DNA of 64,000 nucleotides from Mesorhizobium sp. M7A.F.Ca.US.008.03.1.1 (GCF_003997495.1 NZ_RZRU01000016.1:62001-126000); one strand, 5' to 3'. Shown: positions 25,299 to 34,651, counted from the stretch's first letter. Translations and numbers: made by a program. Notes: generated by a model not told the origin, from the letters alone.

Positions 25299-25892
25299 TC
25301 TCACCACCCTCACCACCGTCCGGTCCGACAACAACGGCAGCAGCCGCGCCATGGTTTGCGCCGTCACAGCCACACAGCCTTGCGTCGGCGTGAAGCCGGG
25401 GCGCGCCAGATGGAAGAAGATGGCGCTGCCGCGCCCGCGCCGGCGCGGCGACAGGTTCCAGTCGAGCACAAGACAGGCGTCGTAGAGCCGGTCGTCGCGC
25501 CGCATGCGTTCGTGGCTGGCGCCATAGGGAATCCTGACCGGCCTGTTGTAGTTGCGGTCGTCAGGCACTTCGCACCAGCCGAGATCGGGCCCGATCGGCG
25601 TCATCGCCAGACGGGTCCTGCGGCCGCTGGAGAACTGATCCCCCCGGAAATATCCCGACAGGATCCGCATCGCGGCCAGCGGTGTGGCGCCATCGCCTTC
25701 GCGCTTGCCGGCGGAGATACCGCCGCGCCCCAGCGCACAGGCAAACACCGTTTTCCCGGCCTGCAGCAGGCCCTGGCTTGGATGGCCGGGCCTGGCCCGC
25801 ACGGTCAGCACACGCAGCCCTTTTCGCAAAATTGCGCCGGCTGCATTGCGATCGTGTTTTTTCTTGTATGATCGTGCCACGGAACAAATCAC
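25296..25892 (-). CDS. L,D-transpeptidase (YkuD) family protein
   Basis: A 198-residue YkuD-domain protein with the catalytic signature HLARPGFTPTQGCVAV (His161, Cys173). FACALGRGGISAGKREGDGATPLA is the usual substrate-binding strand region. The domain covers nearly the whole chain and no clear signal peptide is seen, unlike exported L,D-transpeptidases, so its site of action is uncertain. The start is GTG 25892 or GTG 25878. The TAG stop lies in the tandem array of the neighbouring repeat, so the last codons just before it may be repeat-derived. Confidence 0.82.
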   Translation of the reverse strand: MICSVARSYKKKHDRNAAGAILRKGLRVLTVRARPGHPSQGLLQAGKTVFACALGRGGISAGKREGDGATPLAAMRILSGYFRGDQFSSGRRTRLAMTPIGPDLGWCEVPDDRNYNRPVRIPYGASHERMRRDDRLYDACLVLDWNLSPRRRGRGSAIFFHLARPGFTPTQGCVAVTAQTMARLLPLLSDRTVVRVVR

Positions 25893-25976
25893 TGTGAACG
25901 GCTGTTGCGCCGGTCAGCTTCCGCATAAACAGGCAGCGGTCAACTGAATTTTCTTTTCAAAACAACGGATTGATCC

Positions 25977-26660
25977 ATGACTTCACGCACCATACTGATC
26001 GTCGACGACGATGACGACCTGCGCGGCACGCTGGTCGAGCAATTATCCCTTTACGAGGAATTCGACGTGCAGCAGGAATCGACTGCGGCAAAAGGTGTCG
26101 CCGCAGCGCGCGGCGGCCTCGTCGATCTGCTCATCATGGATGTCGGGCTGCCCGACATGGATGGCCGCGAAGCGGTGAAGATCCTGCGCAAGGGCGGCTA
26201 CAAGGCGCCCATCATCATGCTGACCGGCCACGACACCGATTCGGATACGATTCTTGGTCTCGAGGCCGGCGCCAACGACTATGTGACGAAGCCGTTCCGC
26301 TTCGCCGTGCTGTTGGCGCGCATTCGGGCGCAGCTGCGCCAGCATGAGCAGAGCGAGGACGCCACCTTCTCGGTCGGGCCCTATACTTTCAAGCCCAGCC
26401 AGAAACTGCTGCTCGACCCGCGCGGCGGCAAGGTGCGGCTGACGGAGAAAGAGGCCTCGATCATCAAATATCTCTATCGCGCCGACCAGAAGGTGGTGAC
26501 GCGCGACGTGCTGCTCGAGGAGGTGTGGGGCTACAATTCCGGCGTCACCACGCACACGCTGGAAACCCATGTCTACCGGCTGCGCCAGAAGATCGAGCGC
26601 GATCCTTCCAATGCGGAAATTCTTGTGACAGAAAGCGGCGGCTACAAGCTGGTTCCTTAA
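25977..26660 (+). CDS. OmpR/PhoB-type response regulator, CenR-like
   Basis: A 227-residue regulator. The receiver domain has an unusually acidic pocket (Asp10-14), phosphoacceptor Asp55 in IMDVGLPD, and Lys105 in VTKPF. The winged-helix domain contains LTEKEASIIKYLYRA and TLETHVYRLRQKIERDPSN. The overall pattern resembles CenR, the envelope-control regulator of alphaproteobacteria, but that is recalled similarity, so no symbol is given. No kinase gene is adjacent. A cyclic-nucleotide-binding protein gene follows after 119 bases. Confidence 0.9.
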   Translation: MTSRTILIVDDDDDLRGTLVEQLSLYEEFDVQQESTAAKGVAAARGGLVDLLIMDVGLPDMDGREAVKILRKGGYKAPIIMLTGHDTDSDTILGLEAGANDYVTKPFRFAVLLARIRAQLRQHEQSEDATFSVGPYTFKPSQKLLLDPRGGKVRLTEKEASIIKYLYRADQKVVTRDVLLEEVWGYNSGVTTHTLETHVYRLRQKIERDPSNAEILVTESGGYKLVP

Positions 26661-26779
26661 ACATTTCATTATCCATGAGCGGTCGGGCGGGGCCGCTTTC
26701 GGGTACGATCCAGTTGGAGGGTGGTTTGGATCGAACTCGCAGAGGAGGAGGCGGACTGTCGGTTCGGGGACATAGCTAG

Positions 26780-27235
26780 ATGGCGCTGGATGACGACATC
26801 CGCGTCCTGTCCGCCGTGAGGCTCTTCGAGGGCTTCACGCAGGAACAACTGCGCCTGCTCGCCTTTGGCGCCGAGAACACCAGGCTGATTGCCAACCACA
26901 AGCTTTATCGCGAGGACGACGAGGCCGATTCCGCCTATATCGTTGTCAGTGGGCGCATCGTGCTCTACCGGGAGCAGAATGGTGAACGCATCCCGATTGG
27001 CACGGCAGACCCCGGCACGATCCTGAGCGAACTGGCATTGATCGCCGACACCAACCGGTTGACCAGCGCCTCGGCCGAGATCGATTCGGAAGTGATGCGG
27101 CTCAGCCGCAAGATGTTCCGCCGCATCCTGGAGGAATATCCCGAGATCGCGGTCAAGCTCCACCAGCGCATCTCGGAGGAATTTCAGGCGATGATCCGCC
27201 GCATCGAGGAACTGGCGCCGCGCTTCTCCGGCTGA
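26780..27235 (+). CDS. Cyclic nucleotide-binding domain protein without HTH
   Basis: A 151-residue protein made almost entirely of one cNMP-binding beta-roll: VRLFEGFTQEQLRLLAFGAE, LYREDDEADSAYIVVSGRIV and PGTILSELALIADTNRLTSA, then a C-terminal helix ending EEFQAMIRRIEELAPRF. The phosphate-binding cassette is degenerate: SELALI followed by N-R-L-T-S, rather than GELAL-R-A, so cAMP binding is doubtful. No DNA-binding helix-turn-helix follows, unlike Crp/Fnr. It may be a protein-interaction or ligand module linked to the upstream response regulator. Confidence 0.82.
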   Translation: MALDDDIRVLSAVRLFEGFTQEQLRLLAFGAENTRLIANHKLYREDDEADSAYIVVSGRIVLYREQNGERIPIGTADPGTILSELALIADTNRLTSASAEIDSEVMRLSRKMFRRILEEYPEIAVKLHQRISEEFQAMIRRIEELAPRFSG

Positions 27236-27491
27236 GGCAGCCCGCCTACGAAGCTGTTGGCTTCGCGACCGAAGGCAAAAGCGCGGCGGCGTTTTTCAAC
27301 GACATTCGCCGCGATAACCTGATCGTGGCGCACTGCGGCCGGAGTGGGGAATCGCCAATGGGTCGTTCATCCGGATGCCCGGATCCAGGGGCAAGGTTCC
27401 GTTGACAGGCAAGAGGTGAAATCCTAAAGCACCTCGAAGGCGGCCGGCGCAGCAGGCGCCACCACCACCAGGCTCCTGGGGGGAGCGAGCC

Positions 27492-28559
27492 ATGCCATCA
27501 GGGCGGTACGAGACGATTATCTTGTATTCCCGCAATGACGCGTTCGGCGACGGACTGATCCGGCTTCCAGCTTTGCGCGCCGCCAGAACGGCATTCCCCG
27601 ATAGTTTCATCGTCTACGGAACCACCCGGTCGTCGTCCCTTGAACACAGCCTCAATCGCCATGCCGGCCATTTGGTCGATGCGATCAACGTGCGGACGCC
27701 GCTCGCGCGGCTGATCGCCGGTCACCGCAAGGGCAAGGAGCGATTGGCCGTTGTCGATTTCCGCATCTCGGCGCGCTGGCTGCTTCAAGCCTCGGCATCA
27801 CTGCTCGGCCGCGGCATCGCCTATGAGGCAAACTTTCCGGCTTTCGCCCTTTCCTGGCGCCTGGGCCAAAGGCCTGAAGCACGACCCGAGCACAATGCCT
27901 GGCGCTATCACCGCCTCATCGAACGCCTTGCCGGCAAGCGGCTGCCTTTCGATCATCGGCTGGAGCCTGGCCCGGCCGCACGAGCGGCGGCCAGGAGCCT
28001 TGCGGACGGCAAGCATGCTCCGTTGATCATTATCGCGGCGCATGGCAGCGCCAGCAAGCGCATGTCGGCGGATCAGGTTGCCGCGATCGCCGACAGCCTG
28101 ATCGCCAACGGGGCGGACCTGCTCTATGTGAAAACCCCCGGCGATGGTCCCGATATGGCTGAGCTGGCTCAGCGCGTGCCGAAGGTGCGGCTTGTCGATT
28201 CCGCCGCGATCGAGGGGGTCGATATCGGTGACATTTTGCTGGCGCTCGGCGAGTTTGCCGATCTTTACATCGGCGCCGAAGGCGGTACCGCACATCTCAT
28301 GGCAACCGTGATGACGCCGATGGTTATCGTCAATGGCGGCGCCAACATGGCCCGTTGGAGGCCGCTTTCGAACTGCGTGGACGTGATCGATGCCCGCCAT
28401 GCCAGCCCGACCGGCCTGGTCGCCGATGTCCCTGCGTCGACAATCATCGAAGCGGTGCAACGGATGCTGGCGACGCGCCGCCGCGACCATCCCCATCTGC
28501 CGGATCTCGCGGCCTGTCAGCGCAGCAATTTCGCGACAACGATATGCATGAAGACTTGA
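27492..28559 (+). CDS. Glycosyltransferase family 9 (heptosyltransferase-like)
   Basis: A 355-residue GT9-type GT-B enzyme. It starts with IILYSRNDAFGDGLIRLPAL, the modified form of the N-terminal family motif, and has HAPLIIIAAHGSASKRMSAD and the C-terminal donor region DLYIGAEGGTAHLMATVMTP. GT9 enzymes add heptose or related sugars to lipopolysaccharide core. The acceptor and donor here are unknown, and no other LPS gene lies nearby. ATG 27492 has GGGAG immediately upstream. It appears to be transcribed alone, with a 256-base gap before it in which I see nothing distinct. Confidence 0.87.
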   Translation: MPSGRYETIILYSRNDAFGDGLIRLPALRAARTAFPDSFIVYGTTRSSSLEHSLNRHAGHLVDAINVRTPLARLIAGHRKGKERLAVVDFRISARWLLQASASLLGRGIAYEANFPAFALSWRLGQRPEARPEHNAWRYHRLIERLAGKRLPFDHRLEPGPAARAAARSLADGKHAPLIIIAAHGSASKRMSADQVAAIADSLIANGADLLYVKTPGDGPDMAELAQRVPKVRLVDSAAIEGVDIGDILLALGEFADLYIGAEGGTAHLMATVMTPMVIVNGGANMARWRPLSNCVDVIDARHASPTGLVADVPASTIIEAVQRMLATRRRDHPHLPDLAACQRSNFATTICMKT

Positions 28560-28807
28560 AGCGCGCCATTTGAATTTGAGTTAATCTGGTCGCGCTTCGA
28601 AACGTGTTGGGGTTCAGGTCGGCGATTTGCAGGCCGGCCTCACCTGAACATCGACGCCATGGTACAATGGGTTCGGTGGGGCGAAGCGCTGCAACCGTTC
28701 CGTGGTGACCACCGGCACAATGCAGGCGGAGTTCTCGGCGGCAGATCTGGCGCATATCGTACTTTGGTTCCAATGGAGTTCCTCTCAGTCCTCAATGAGA
28801 ATAGAAA

Positions 28808-29482
28808 ATGCCAGAGAACAACGCGCTGAACACAAAGCATGGCGGCGAATGGAAAATAGCCTGGCGCCTGGTCATACTGGCGGCGGCGGCGATTAACGTT
28901 GCGATGCTCTTAGCCGCGCTGTTCGTCGCGCAAATTCGTGGTCTTGACGCCTGGATCTTTTATCGAGATCCATCTGCAGCCGCCGAAGTCGGCTTCTATA
29001 CGGGGTGGATTTCGTCCCTGGGTGCTTCGCTATGGATCGGCTCCGGCGCCGCGACCCTGTTTGCTGGCCTGCTCACGCGCCGATGGGATTGCACGTTTCT
29101 CGGCGGCCTGACCCTGGTCTTGGGCCTCGACGACCTCTTGTTGATCCATGAGGACGTGCTGCCCATTGTAGGGATACCGGAGATCGTTCCGATGATTGCC
29201 TACGCCGCCGCCGGGTTGTTCTGGTTCTTTCGGCTGCGACGAAAGACATTCGACGGCACGATCGTCTTTGTGGCCGCAGGCTTCCTGCTCGCGATGTCAG
29301 CATCGATCGACCAACTCGGAGAGCTGTTTCCCACCCCTGGTTCTGCGGCCGCCATCGCCGAGGACGTCGTCAAAGAGCTTGGCATCTTCCTTTGGGCGGC
29401 AGGTGCCGTGGGGTACGCGGCGATGGTGACTCGATTGGGCCGTCCGTGGGTGGATCCAGCCGATCCCAATTCTGCCGACTGA
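28808..29482 (+). CDS. Uncharacterised six-helix membrane protein
   Basis: A 224-residue protein of no family I recognise. Hydrophobic segments are near residues 20-42, 60-84, 92-112, 122-142, 152-172 and 190-212. Polar charged residues are set in or beside the helices: GLDDLLLIHEDVLP around residue 103, SIDQLGE near 166 and AEDVVKELG near 184. Such D/H/E sets in membrane helices occur in metal-dependent membrane hydrolases such as alkaline ceramidase-like (CREST) proteins, but that is only an analogy. Preceded by a 248-base gap with no clear content; it follows the GT9 gene and is convergent with xthA. Confidence 0.7.
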   Translation: MPENNALNTKHGGEWKIAWRLVILAAAAINVAMLLAALFVAQIRGLDAWIFYRDPSAAAEVGFYTGWISSLGASLWIGSGAATLFAGLLTRRWDCTFLGGLTLVLGLDDLLLIHEDVLPIVGIPEIVPMIAYAAAGLFWFFRLRRKTFDGTIVFVAAGFLLAMSASIDQLGELFPTPGSAAAIAEDVVKELGIFLWAAGAVGYAAMVTRLGRPWVDPADPNSAD

Positions 29483-29511
29483 ACGCCGCACGCGCCGCAT
29501 CTTCGACCAGA

Positions 29512-30318
29512 TTAGTCCAGATCGAACCGCGCGATGACAGGCACATGGTCCGACGGGCGCTCCCAGCCGCGCGCCAGGCGCAGGATCTCGTAGCCGGAAA
29601 AGCTGGGCACCAGGTTTGGCGACGACCAGACGTGGTCGAGGCGGCGGCCGCGATTGGACAGCTCCCAATCCTGCGCGCGATAGCTCCACCAGGTGTAGAG
29701 CTTCTGCTCATCCGGAACGTTGAGCCGCATCAGGTCGACCCAGTTGCCGGCGCGACGCATCGCCTCGAAATTTTCCGTCTCGACCGGTGTGTGGCTGACC
29801 ACGTTGAGCAATTGCTTGTGCGACCAGACGTCATGTTCGAGCGGGGCGATGTTGAGGTCGCCGACCAGCACCGAGCCGGACACCTCGTCATGTTCTGCCC
29901 GGATGGCATTCATCTCGGCAACGAAATCAAGCTTGTGCTTGAACTTCCTGTTGATGAGGGGATCCGGTTCGTCGCCGCCCGCCGGGACGTAGAAATTGTG
30001 CAGCAGGATCGCCTTGCCGCCGGCCCGCACCGTCACCGAGAGGTGCCGGCTGTCCTCGATCTCGCAAAAGCGTCGCTTTTCGACCACCTCGATCGGCCGC
30101 CGGGCCACCGTCGCGACGCCGTGGTAGCCCTTCTGGCCATGGAAGGCGATGTGCTCGTAGCCGAGCTTGCGGAAAGCCTTTTCGGGAAACAGTTCGTCGG
30201 GAACCTTGGTTTCCTGCAGGCACAGCACGTCGGGCGCATGCTCCACCAGCAGGCGCTCGACGATCGGCATGCGCAGGCGAACGGAATTGATGTTCCAGGT
30301 GGCGATGGAGAAGGGCAT
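29512..30318 (-). CDS. xthA: Exodeoxyribonuclease III
   Basis: A 266-residue (268 with alternatives) AP endonuclease/3' exonuclease for base-excision repair. IATWNINSVRLRMPIVERLL, LCLQETKVPDELFP (catalytic Glu), FYVPAGGDE, LVGDLNIAPLEHDVWSHKQL and the C-terminal RPSDHVPVI (catalytic Asp-His) are complete. ATG 30318 gives the family N-terminus; the 40 extra open codons upstream are not conserved. It follows lolA and ftsK on the same strand, an order that also occurs in other Rhizobiales as I recall. Confidence 0.93.
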   Translation of the reverse strand: MPFSIATWNINSVRLRMPIVERLLVEHAPDVLCLQETKVPDELFPEKAFRKLGYEHIAFHGQKGYHGVATVARRPIEVVEKRRFCEIEDSRHLSVTVRAGGKAILLHNFYVPAGGDEPDPLINRKFKHKLDFVAEMNAIRAEHDEVSGSVLVGDLNIAPLEHDVWSHKQLLNVVSHTPVETENFEAMRRAGNWVDLMRLNVPDEQKLYTWWSYRAQDWELSNRGRRLDHVWSSPNLVPSFSGYEILRLARGWERPSDHVPVIARFDLD

Positions 30319-30486
30319 TTGGCAATCCAGGACAGCGTGCAACCGGCCAGAACCGATGGGTCCCGGCGGGGAAGACGCCTTTTGACGGAGTCGGTCCGGG
30401 AAACTGCCAGCCGCAAGCCGCAAAGACAAGCCGGGCAACGCCCGACGAGGCGCGGCCAGGTGCTTTCCACAGCTATAACGACAGGG

Positions 30487-31170
30487 TTAGCGCGCCTTGT
30501 TGGTGTTGAGCTCGCGATTCGCCGTGTAATCGATGGCGAAAGTATCCGGCGCGAAGCTGACGCCTTCCTTGGTGTTGAAGATCATCACCGTCGTATCCTT
30601 GCCCTGCGCGTCGGTGATCGTCCACTGCCGCAAATCGAAGGTTTTCGGATCGAACATCATGGTGATCTTCGAATTGCCGAACACCGATTTGTCGGCGAGC
30701 TGGATGGTGGTGAGGTCATCCTCCTGCTTGACGCTTTTGACGCGGTCGCCGGAGAGGTCGATCCTGGTGTCGAGCAGCAGCTTCAGAGGCGTCTTCGACA
30801 GCGGATAGAGATCGGACGTATTGAGCCTCTTGTTCAGGATGACCACCGACTTGCCGTCTGAAATCACCCGGAAATTCGAAGAGCCGTCATAGTTGAAGCG
30901 GATCTTGCCCGGCCGTTCAAGGAAGAACTTGCCGCCCGTCTGCTCGCCCTTGGGGCCGAACTGCACGAATTCGCCGCTCATCGATTTGACCGAGGAAAAG
31001 TGGTCGGCGATCTTCTGTGCGGCGGCGGGCACAGCCGCCTGCGCCGAGGCCAGCACCTGGAAGCCGGGCACCGCGTTGAAGGCTGCCGCCCCTGCAAACG
31101 CCAGGCCGAGGCCCAGCAACTGACGCCGGGAGGGAGCAAATGTGCTGAGCGCTGAAAGATCGTTTTTCAT
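30487..31170 (-). CDS. lolA: LolA-like outer-membrane lipoprotein carrier protein with Tat-type signal
   Basis: A 227-residue periplasmic LolA-fold protein that should shuttle lipoproteins across the periplasm. The mature part shows AAQKIADHFSSVKSMSGEFV, KPGKIRF-type strand RPGKIRFNYDG, and DDLTTIQLADKSVFGNSKIT. The N-terminus SRRQLLGLGLAFAGAAAFN carries twin arginines before a hydrophobic stretch, so export may be by Tat rather than Sec, which is uncommon for LolA. ATG 31170 was chosen; the reading frame extends five codons further. It lies between ftsK and xthA. Confidence 0.87.
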   Translation of the reverse strand: MKNDLSALSTFAPSRRQLLGLGLAFAGAAAFNAVPGFQVLASAQAAVPAAAQKIADHFSSVKSMSGEFVQFGPKGEQTGGKFFLERPGKIRFNYDGSSNFRVISDGKSVVILNKRLNTSDLYPLSKTPLKLLLDTRIDLSGDRVKSVKQEDDLTTIQLADKSVFGNSKITMMFDPKTFDLRQWTITDAQGKDTTVMIFNTKEGVSFAPDTFAIDYTANRELNTNKAR

Positions 31171-31321
31171 GTCGGTCACTCTCATCCAATTCCTGAGTTG
31201 TTCTGTGCTTGGACCCCCAGTTAGGCTGAAATTTGGCGGGTCGGGCGTCCCTCCGTCGCTTCAACGCCTTGAAAGGTTCAAGGTTGCCGGACCGGAATGT
31301 CACAAGGGTCAGGCTTTCTGG

Positions 31322-33991
31322 TCAGAACTTGTCGTCTTCGGTCGGCACCAGGATCTCGCGCTTGCCGGCATGGTTGGCCGGGCCGACGATACCTTCCTTC
31401 TCCATCTTCTCGATGATCGAGGCGGCGCGGTTGTAGCCGATGCCCAGCCGGCGCTGGATATAGCTGGTCGAGGCCTTGCCGTCGCGCAGCACCACGGAAA
31501 CCGCCTGGTCGTAAGGATCGTCGGAATCCTCGAAATTGCTGTTGCCGCCACCGGACCCACCCTTGCCCGACGGCTCGTCGTCGTCCTCGCCGTCGTCCTC
31601 GGTGATGGCGTCGAGATATTCCGGCACGCCCTGCAGCTTCAGATGCGCGACGATCTTCTCGACCTCTTCATCGGCGACGAACGGGCCGTGCACGCGCTGG
31701 ATGCGGCCGCCGCCGGCCATGTAGAGCATGTCGCCCATGCCGAGCAGCTGCTCGGCGCCCTGCTCGCCCAGAATGGTGCGGCTGTCGATCTTGGACGTCA
31801 CCTGGAAGGAGATGCGGGTCGGGAAATTGGCCTTGATGGTGCCGGTGATGACGTCGACCGACGGCCGCTGCGTTGCCATGATGACATGGATGCCGGCGGC
31901 GCGCGCCATCTGCGCCAGGCGCTGCACGGCACCTTCGATGTCCTTGCCGGCGACCATCATCAGGTCGGCCATCTCGTCGATGATGACGACAATATAGGGC
32001 ATCGGCTCGAGATCGAGGTTCTCGGTCTCGTAGATCGCCTCGCCGGTCTGGCGGTCGAAGCCGGTCTGCACGGTGCGCGAGATCTTCTCGCCCTTCTTGT
32101 CCGCCTGGCTGACGCGGGCGTTGAAGCCGTCGATGTTGCGCACGCCGACCTTGGACATCTTGCGGTAGCGGTCCTCCATCTCGCGCACGGTCCATTTCAG
32201 CGCTACCACAGCCTTCTTCGGATCGGTGACGACGGGCGTGAGCAGATGCGGGATGCCGTCATAGACCGAGAGTTCCAGCATTTTCGGATCGATCATGATC
32301 AGCCGGCAGTCCTGCGGCGTCAGCCGGTAGAGCAGCGACAGGATCATGGTGTTGATGGCGACCGACTTGCCCGAGCCGGTGGTGCCGGCGACCAGCACGT
32401 GCGGCATCTTGGCGATGTCGACGATGACCGCCTCGCCATTGATGGTCTTGCCCAGCGCCAGCGCCAGCTTGGCCTTCGTCGTCTCGAAATCGCGGCTGGC
32501 CAGGATCTCCCTGAGATAGACGGTTTCGCGCTTGGCGTTCGGCAGTTCGATGCCGATGGCGTTGCGGCCTGGCACCACCGCGACGCGGCAGGCGATGGCA
32601 CTCATCGAGCGGGCGATGTCGTCGGACAGGCCGATGACCCTTGACGATTTGATGCCGGGCGCCGGCTCGAGCTCATAGAGCGTGACCACCGGACCGGGAC
32701 GGACGGCGATGATCTCGCCCTTGACGCCGAAATCCTCCAGCACGCCTTCGAGCAGGCGGGCGTTCTGTTCCAGCGCATCCTTGGACAGGCTGGCGTCGCG
32801 CACCACGTTCTTCGGTTCGGAGAGGAAGTGCAGCGACGGCATTTCGAATTTTTCGGAACCGATCAGCGATGTCTGGGCCTCGCGCTGCACGCGGGCGCCG
32901 GGCACGGGGCGCGCCGCCGGCGCCTCGACGCGGGTGGCTGCGTCGGAACGGAACGGCTGCACCTTGGCGGTCGGCGCGCCGCGGCGTTGCACGACAGGTT
33001 CATCGTCGAAATCGGCATCCTCGCCCGCATTGTCGAAGCGATCGTCGAAGATGTCGGCATCGTCGGGGTCGAGCGAGGCGCTGCGGTCATTGACCATGGC
33101 GGCGAAGAATTCGGGCTCGACGCGGGCGCGGCCATCCTGGCTCATCCGCTGCTCGGCGAATTCGGCCGATTCGACCCGTTCAACGGCGCGGCGCCAAGCG
33201 GTGGAGCGCTGCTCCATCTCCGGCTCGTATTCGTCCCGCTCCTGCCTGCGGCGCGCGGCGCGGCGGTGCATCCACGCGCGCAGCGACAGCCACCAATGGG
33301 TGATGGCGCCGAGCGCCAGGATGCCCTCGTCGCCTTCGTCCTCGTCATTGTCGAACAACAGGTCGTCCTCGCGCGGATCGGCGGCGGGCTCGTCCTCCAT
33401 CACGGCGAAGCCGTTCTTGCGTCCGATCAGCGCCGAGCCATGGGCGAAGAGCCACAGTGCGGGCGCCGACAGCAGGATGGCGATGATGCTGGCGATCAGC
33501 CCGGTCGGATAGCCGCCGATGACGACGCCGGGGATCTTCAGCACCATGTCGCCGAACACGCCGCCGAGGCCGGTGGGCAGCGGCCAGGTCTTGGGCGGCA
33601 CCACGCAGCCGACCATCGCCGCGGCCAGCAGCGCGAAGCCGAACCAGGACAGCCCGCGTTTGGGCAGCCTGTCGACGCCGCGCGCGGAAAACAGCAGGAA
33701 TCCCCAGATGACCGTCGGAACCAGGGCGGCGACGGCGGCGAGGCCGAAGAACTGCATGGCCAGGTCGGAGAACACGGCACCCGCATAGCCCATGGCGTTG
33801 GTGACGGTGTTGTTCGTCGCGTGGGAAAAACTCGGATCGGCGACATTCCAGGTGGCAAGGCTGGCAACGCCAAAGGCGGCCAGCGCGAACAGGCCGACGC
33901 CAACCAGCCGCCCGACCTGACGCCGCGCGAACGCCTGGATGCCGTGCCCCGTATCGGCCAGCGCGAGCGGTGCTGAAGCCCCTGAACGCAT
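31322..33991 (-). CDS. ftsK: DNA translocase FtsK
   Basis: An 889-residue septum-anchored DNA pump that moves the dimer-resolution region at division. The N-terminus has four to five membrane helices (about 20-205), an acidic Pro/Arg-rich linker (about 210-390), and the motor with Walker A VAGTTGSGKSVAINTMI (near 534) and Walker B CRLIMIDPKMLELSVYDG. The C-terminal gamma wing (QAVSVVLRDGKASTSYIQRR; about 820-889) reads the orienting DNA sequence. XerC, its functional partner, is encoded at 60.8 kb in the same window. Confidence 0.95.
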   Translation of the reverse strand: MRSGASAPLALADTGHGIQAFARRQVGRLVGVGLFALAAFGVASLATWNVADPSFSHATNNTVTNAMGYAGAVFSDLAMQFFGLAAVAALVPTVIWGFLLFSARGVDRLPKRGLSWFGFALLAAAMVGCVVPPKTWPLPTGLGGVFGDMVLKIPGVVIGGYPTGLIASIIAILLSAPALWLFAHGSALIGRKNGFAVMEDEPAADPREDDLLFDNDEDEGDEGILALGAITHWWLSLRAWMHRRAARRRQERDEYEPEMEQRSTAWRRAVERVESAEFAEQRMSQDGRARVEPEFFAAMVNDRSASLDPDDADIFDDRFDNAGEDADFDDEPVVQRRGAPTAKVQPFRSDAATRVEAPAARPVPGARVQREAQTSLIGSEKFEMPSLHFLSEPKNVVRDASLSKDALEQNARLLEGVLEDFGVKGEIIAVRPGPVVTLYELEPAPGIKSSRVIGLSDDIARSMSAIACRVAVVPGRNAIGIELPNAKRETVYLREILASRDFETTKAKLALALGKTINGEAVIVDIAKMPHVLVAGTTGSGKSVAINTMILSLLYRLTPQDCRLIMIDPKMLELSVYDGIPHLLTPVVTDPKKAVVALKWTVREMEDRYRKMSKVGVRNIDGFNARVSQADKKGEKISRTVQTGFDRQTGEAIYETENLDLEPMPYIVVIIDEMADLMMVAGKDIEGAVQRLAQMARAAGIHVIMATQRPSVDVITGTIKANFPTRISFQVTSKIDSRTILGEQGAEQLLGMGDMLYMAGGGRIQRVHGPFVADEEVEKIVAHLKLQGVPEYLDAITEDDGEDDDEPSGKGGSGGGNSNFEDSDDPYDQAVSVVLRDGKASTSYIQRRLGIGYNRAASIIEKMEKEGIVGPANHAGKREILVPTEDDKF

Positions 33992-34191
33992 GCTCTTCCC
34001 CGTCTGTCATGGTCTCGCCGGGTGCGTGGCGCACTCCGGCAGATTCGGGTCTCAGACTATCGGTGGGAAGGTTAAGGGCGCATTAACTATAAGAGGTTGA
34101 GATGATCAAACCTCGTTACCGCCGGTTGAGCCGCTTGCTGCCCGAGGGATAGCCCGAGTGGGCAGCAGGGATCACCGATTTGGGTCGATGC

Positions 34192-34563
34192 ATGCAATCC
34201 GTCTTCCTTCGCGTGGCGGCTCTGGCCTGGGCAGGGCTCAGTCTCCTGCTCGCTTTGCACTGGTTTGTCGAACTCGGCATGGTGGGCTTCCCGGACGGCT
34301 ACGTGACGCCCTTTGCCAGGGCGACCGGCCCGCTGCTGCACATCCTCGCCACAGCCTGCCTGGGACAAGGCCTGTATTTTCTATTCAGAGGTCTTTTCGG
34401 CGAGGGATTTGGAGTGCCGGGTCTCGGCCTCCGGATTCTGATCGCGGCCGTCGTGACGGTGGCGCCCGTGCTGATTGTCCGGAATTGCCCCCAGTCCCGG
34501 ACGTGCAGCAGCGCGTATGAGGCGCTGACAGGCACCATGATGGACGACGGCACCGGCGGATAG
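34192..34563 (+). CDS. Uncharacterised small membrane protein
   Basis: A 123-residue protein with three likely helices: FLRVAALAWAGLSLLLALHW, ATGPLLHILATACLGQGLYF and ILIAAVVTVAPVLIVRN, and a short loop with two cysteines (NCPQSRTCSS) near the end that could form a disulphide. No known family recognised. ATG 34192 was chosen over a TTG at 34180. It is convergent with the next gene; two strong hairpins separate them. Confidence 0.55.
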   Translation: MQSVFLRVAALAWAGLSLLLALHWFVELGMVGFPDGYVTPFARATGPLLHILATACLGQGLYFLFRGLFGEGFGVPGLGLRILIAAVVTVAPVLIVRNCPQSRTCSSAYEALTGTMMDDGTGG

Positions 34564-34583
34564 AGCTGCCGCCTGCCGAAACG

Positions 34584-34606
34584 ATGGCGGGCCTGCAGCC
34601 CGCCAT
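34584..34606 (+). terminator. Hairpin after the small membrane protein
   Basis: Nine-base-pair stem ATGGCGGGC / GCCCGCCAT with a five-base loop, 21 bases after the stop. It lacks a T-run, so it may not be an efficient terminator by itself. Confidence 0.5.
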
Positions 34607-34623
34607 CGGTCGTCTGGAACAAA

Positions 34624-34643
34624 GATCGGGCCTCGGCCCGATC
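34624..34643 (-). terminator. Terminator-like hairpin downstream of the exported small protein gene
   Basis: Eight-base stem GATCGGGC / GCCCGATC with a short loop; on the minus strand it is followed by TTTGTT. It sits 9 bases past the end of the minus-strand gene at 34652. Confidence 0.55.
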
Positions 34644-34651
34644 GCGGCAAA

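Noticed and set aside
30400..30861. Long plus-strand frame opposite xthA and lolA
   Set aside because: It is the antisense of two well-supported genes; its protein is Arg/His-rich with no domain.
31142..32644. 500-codon plus-strand frame opposite ftsK
   Set aside because: Antisense open frame due to high GC; the minus strand encodes complete FtsK.
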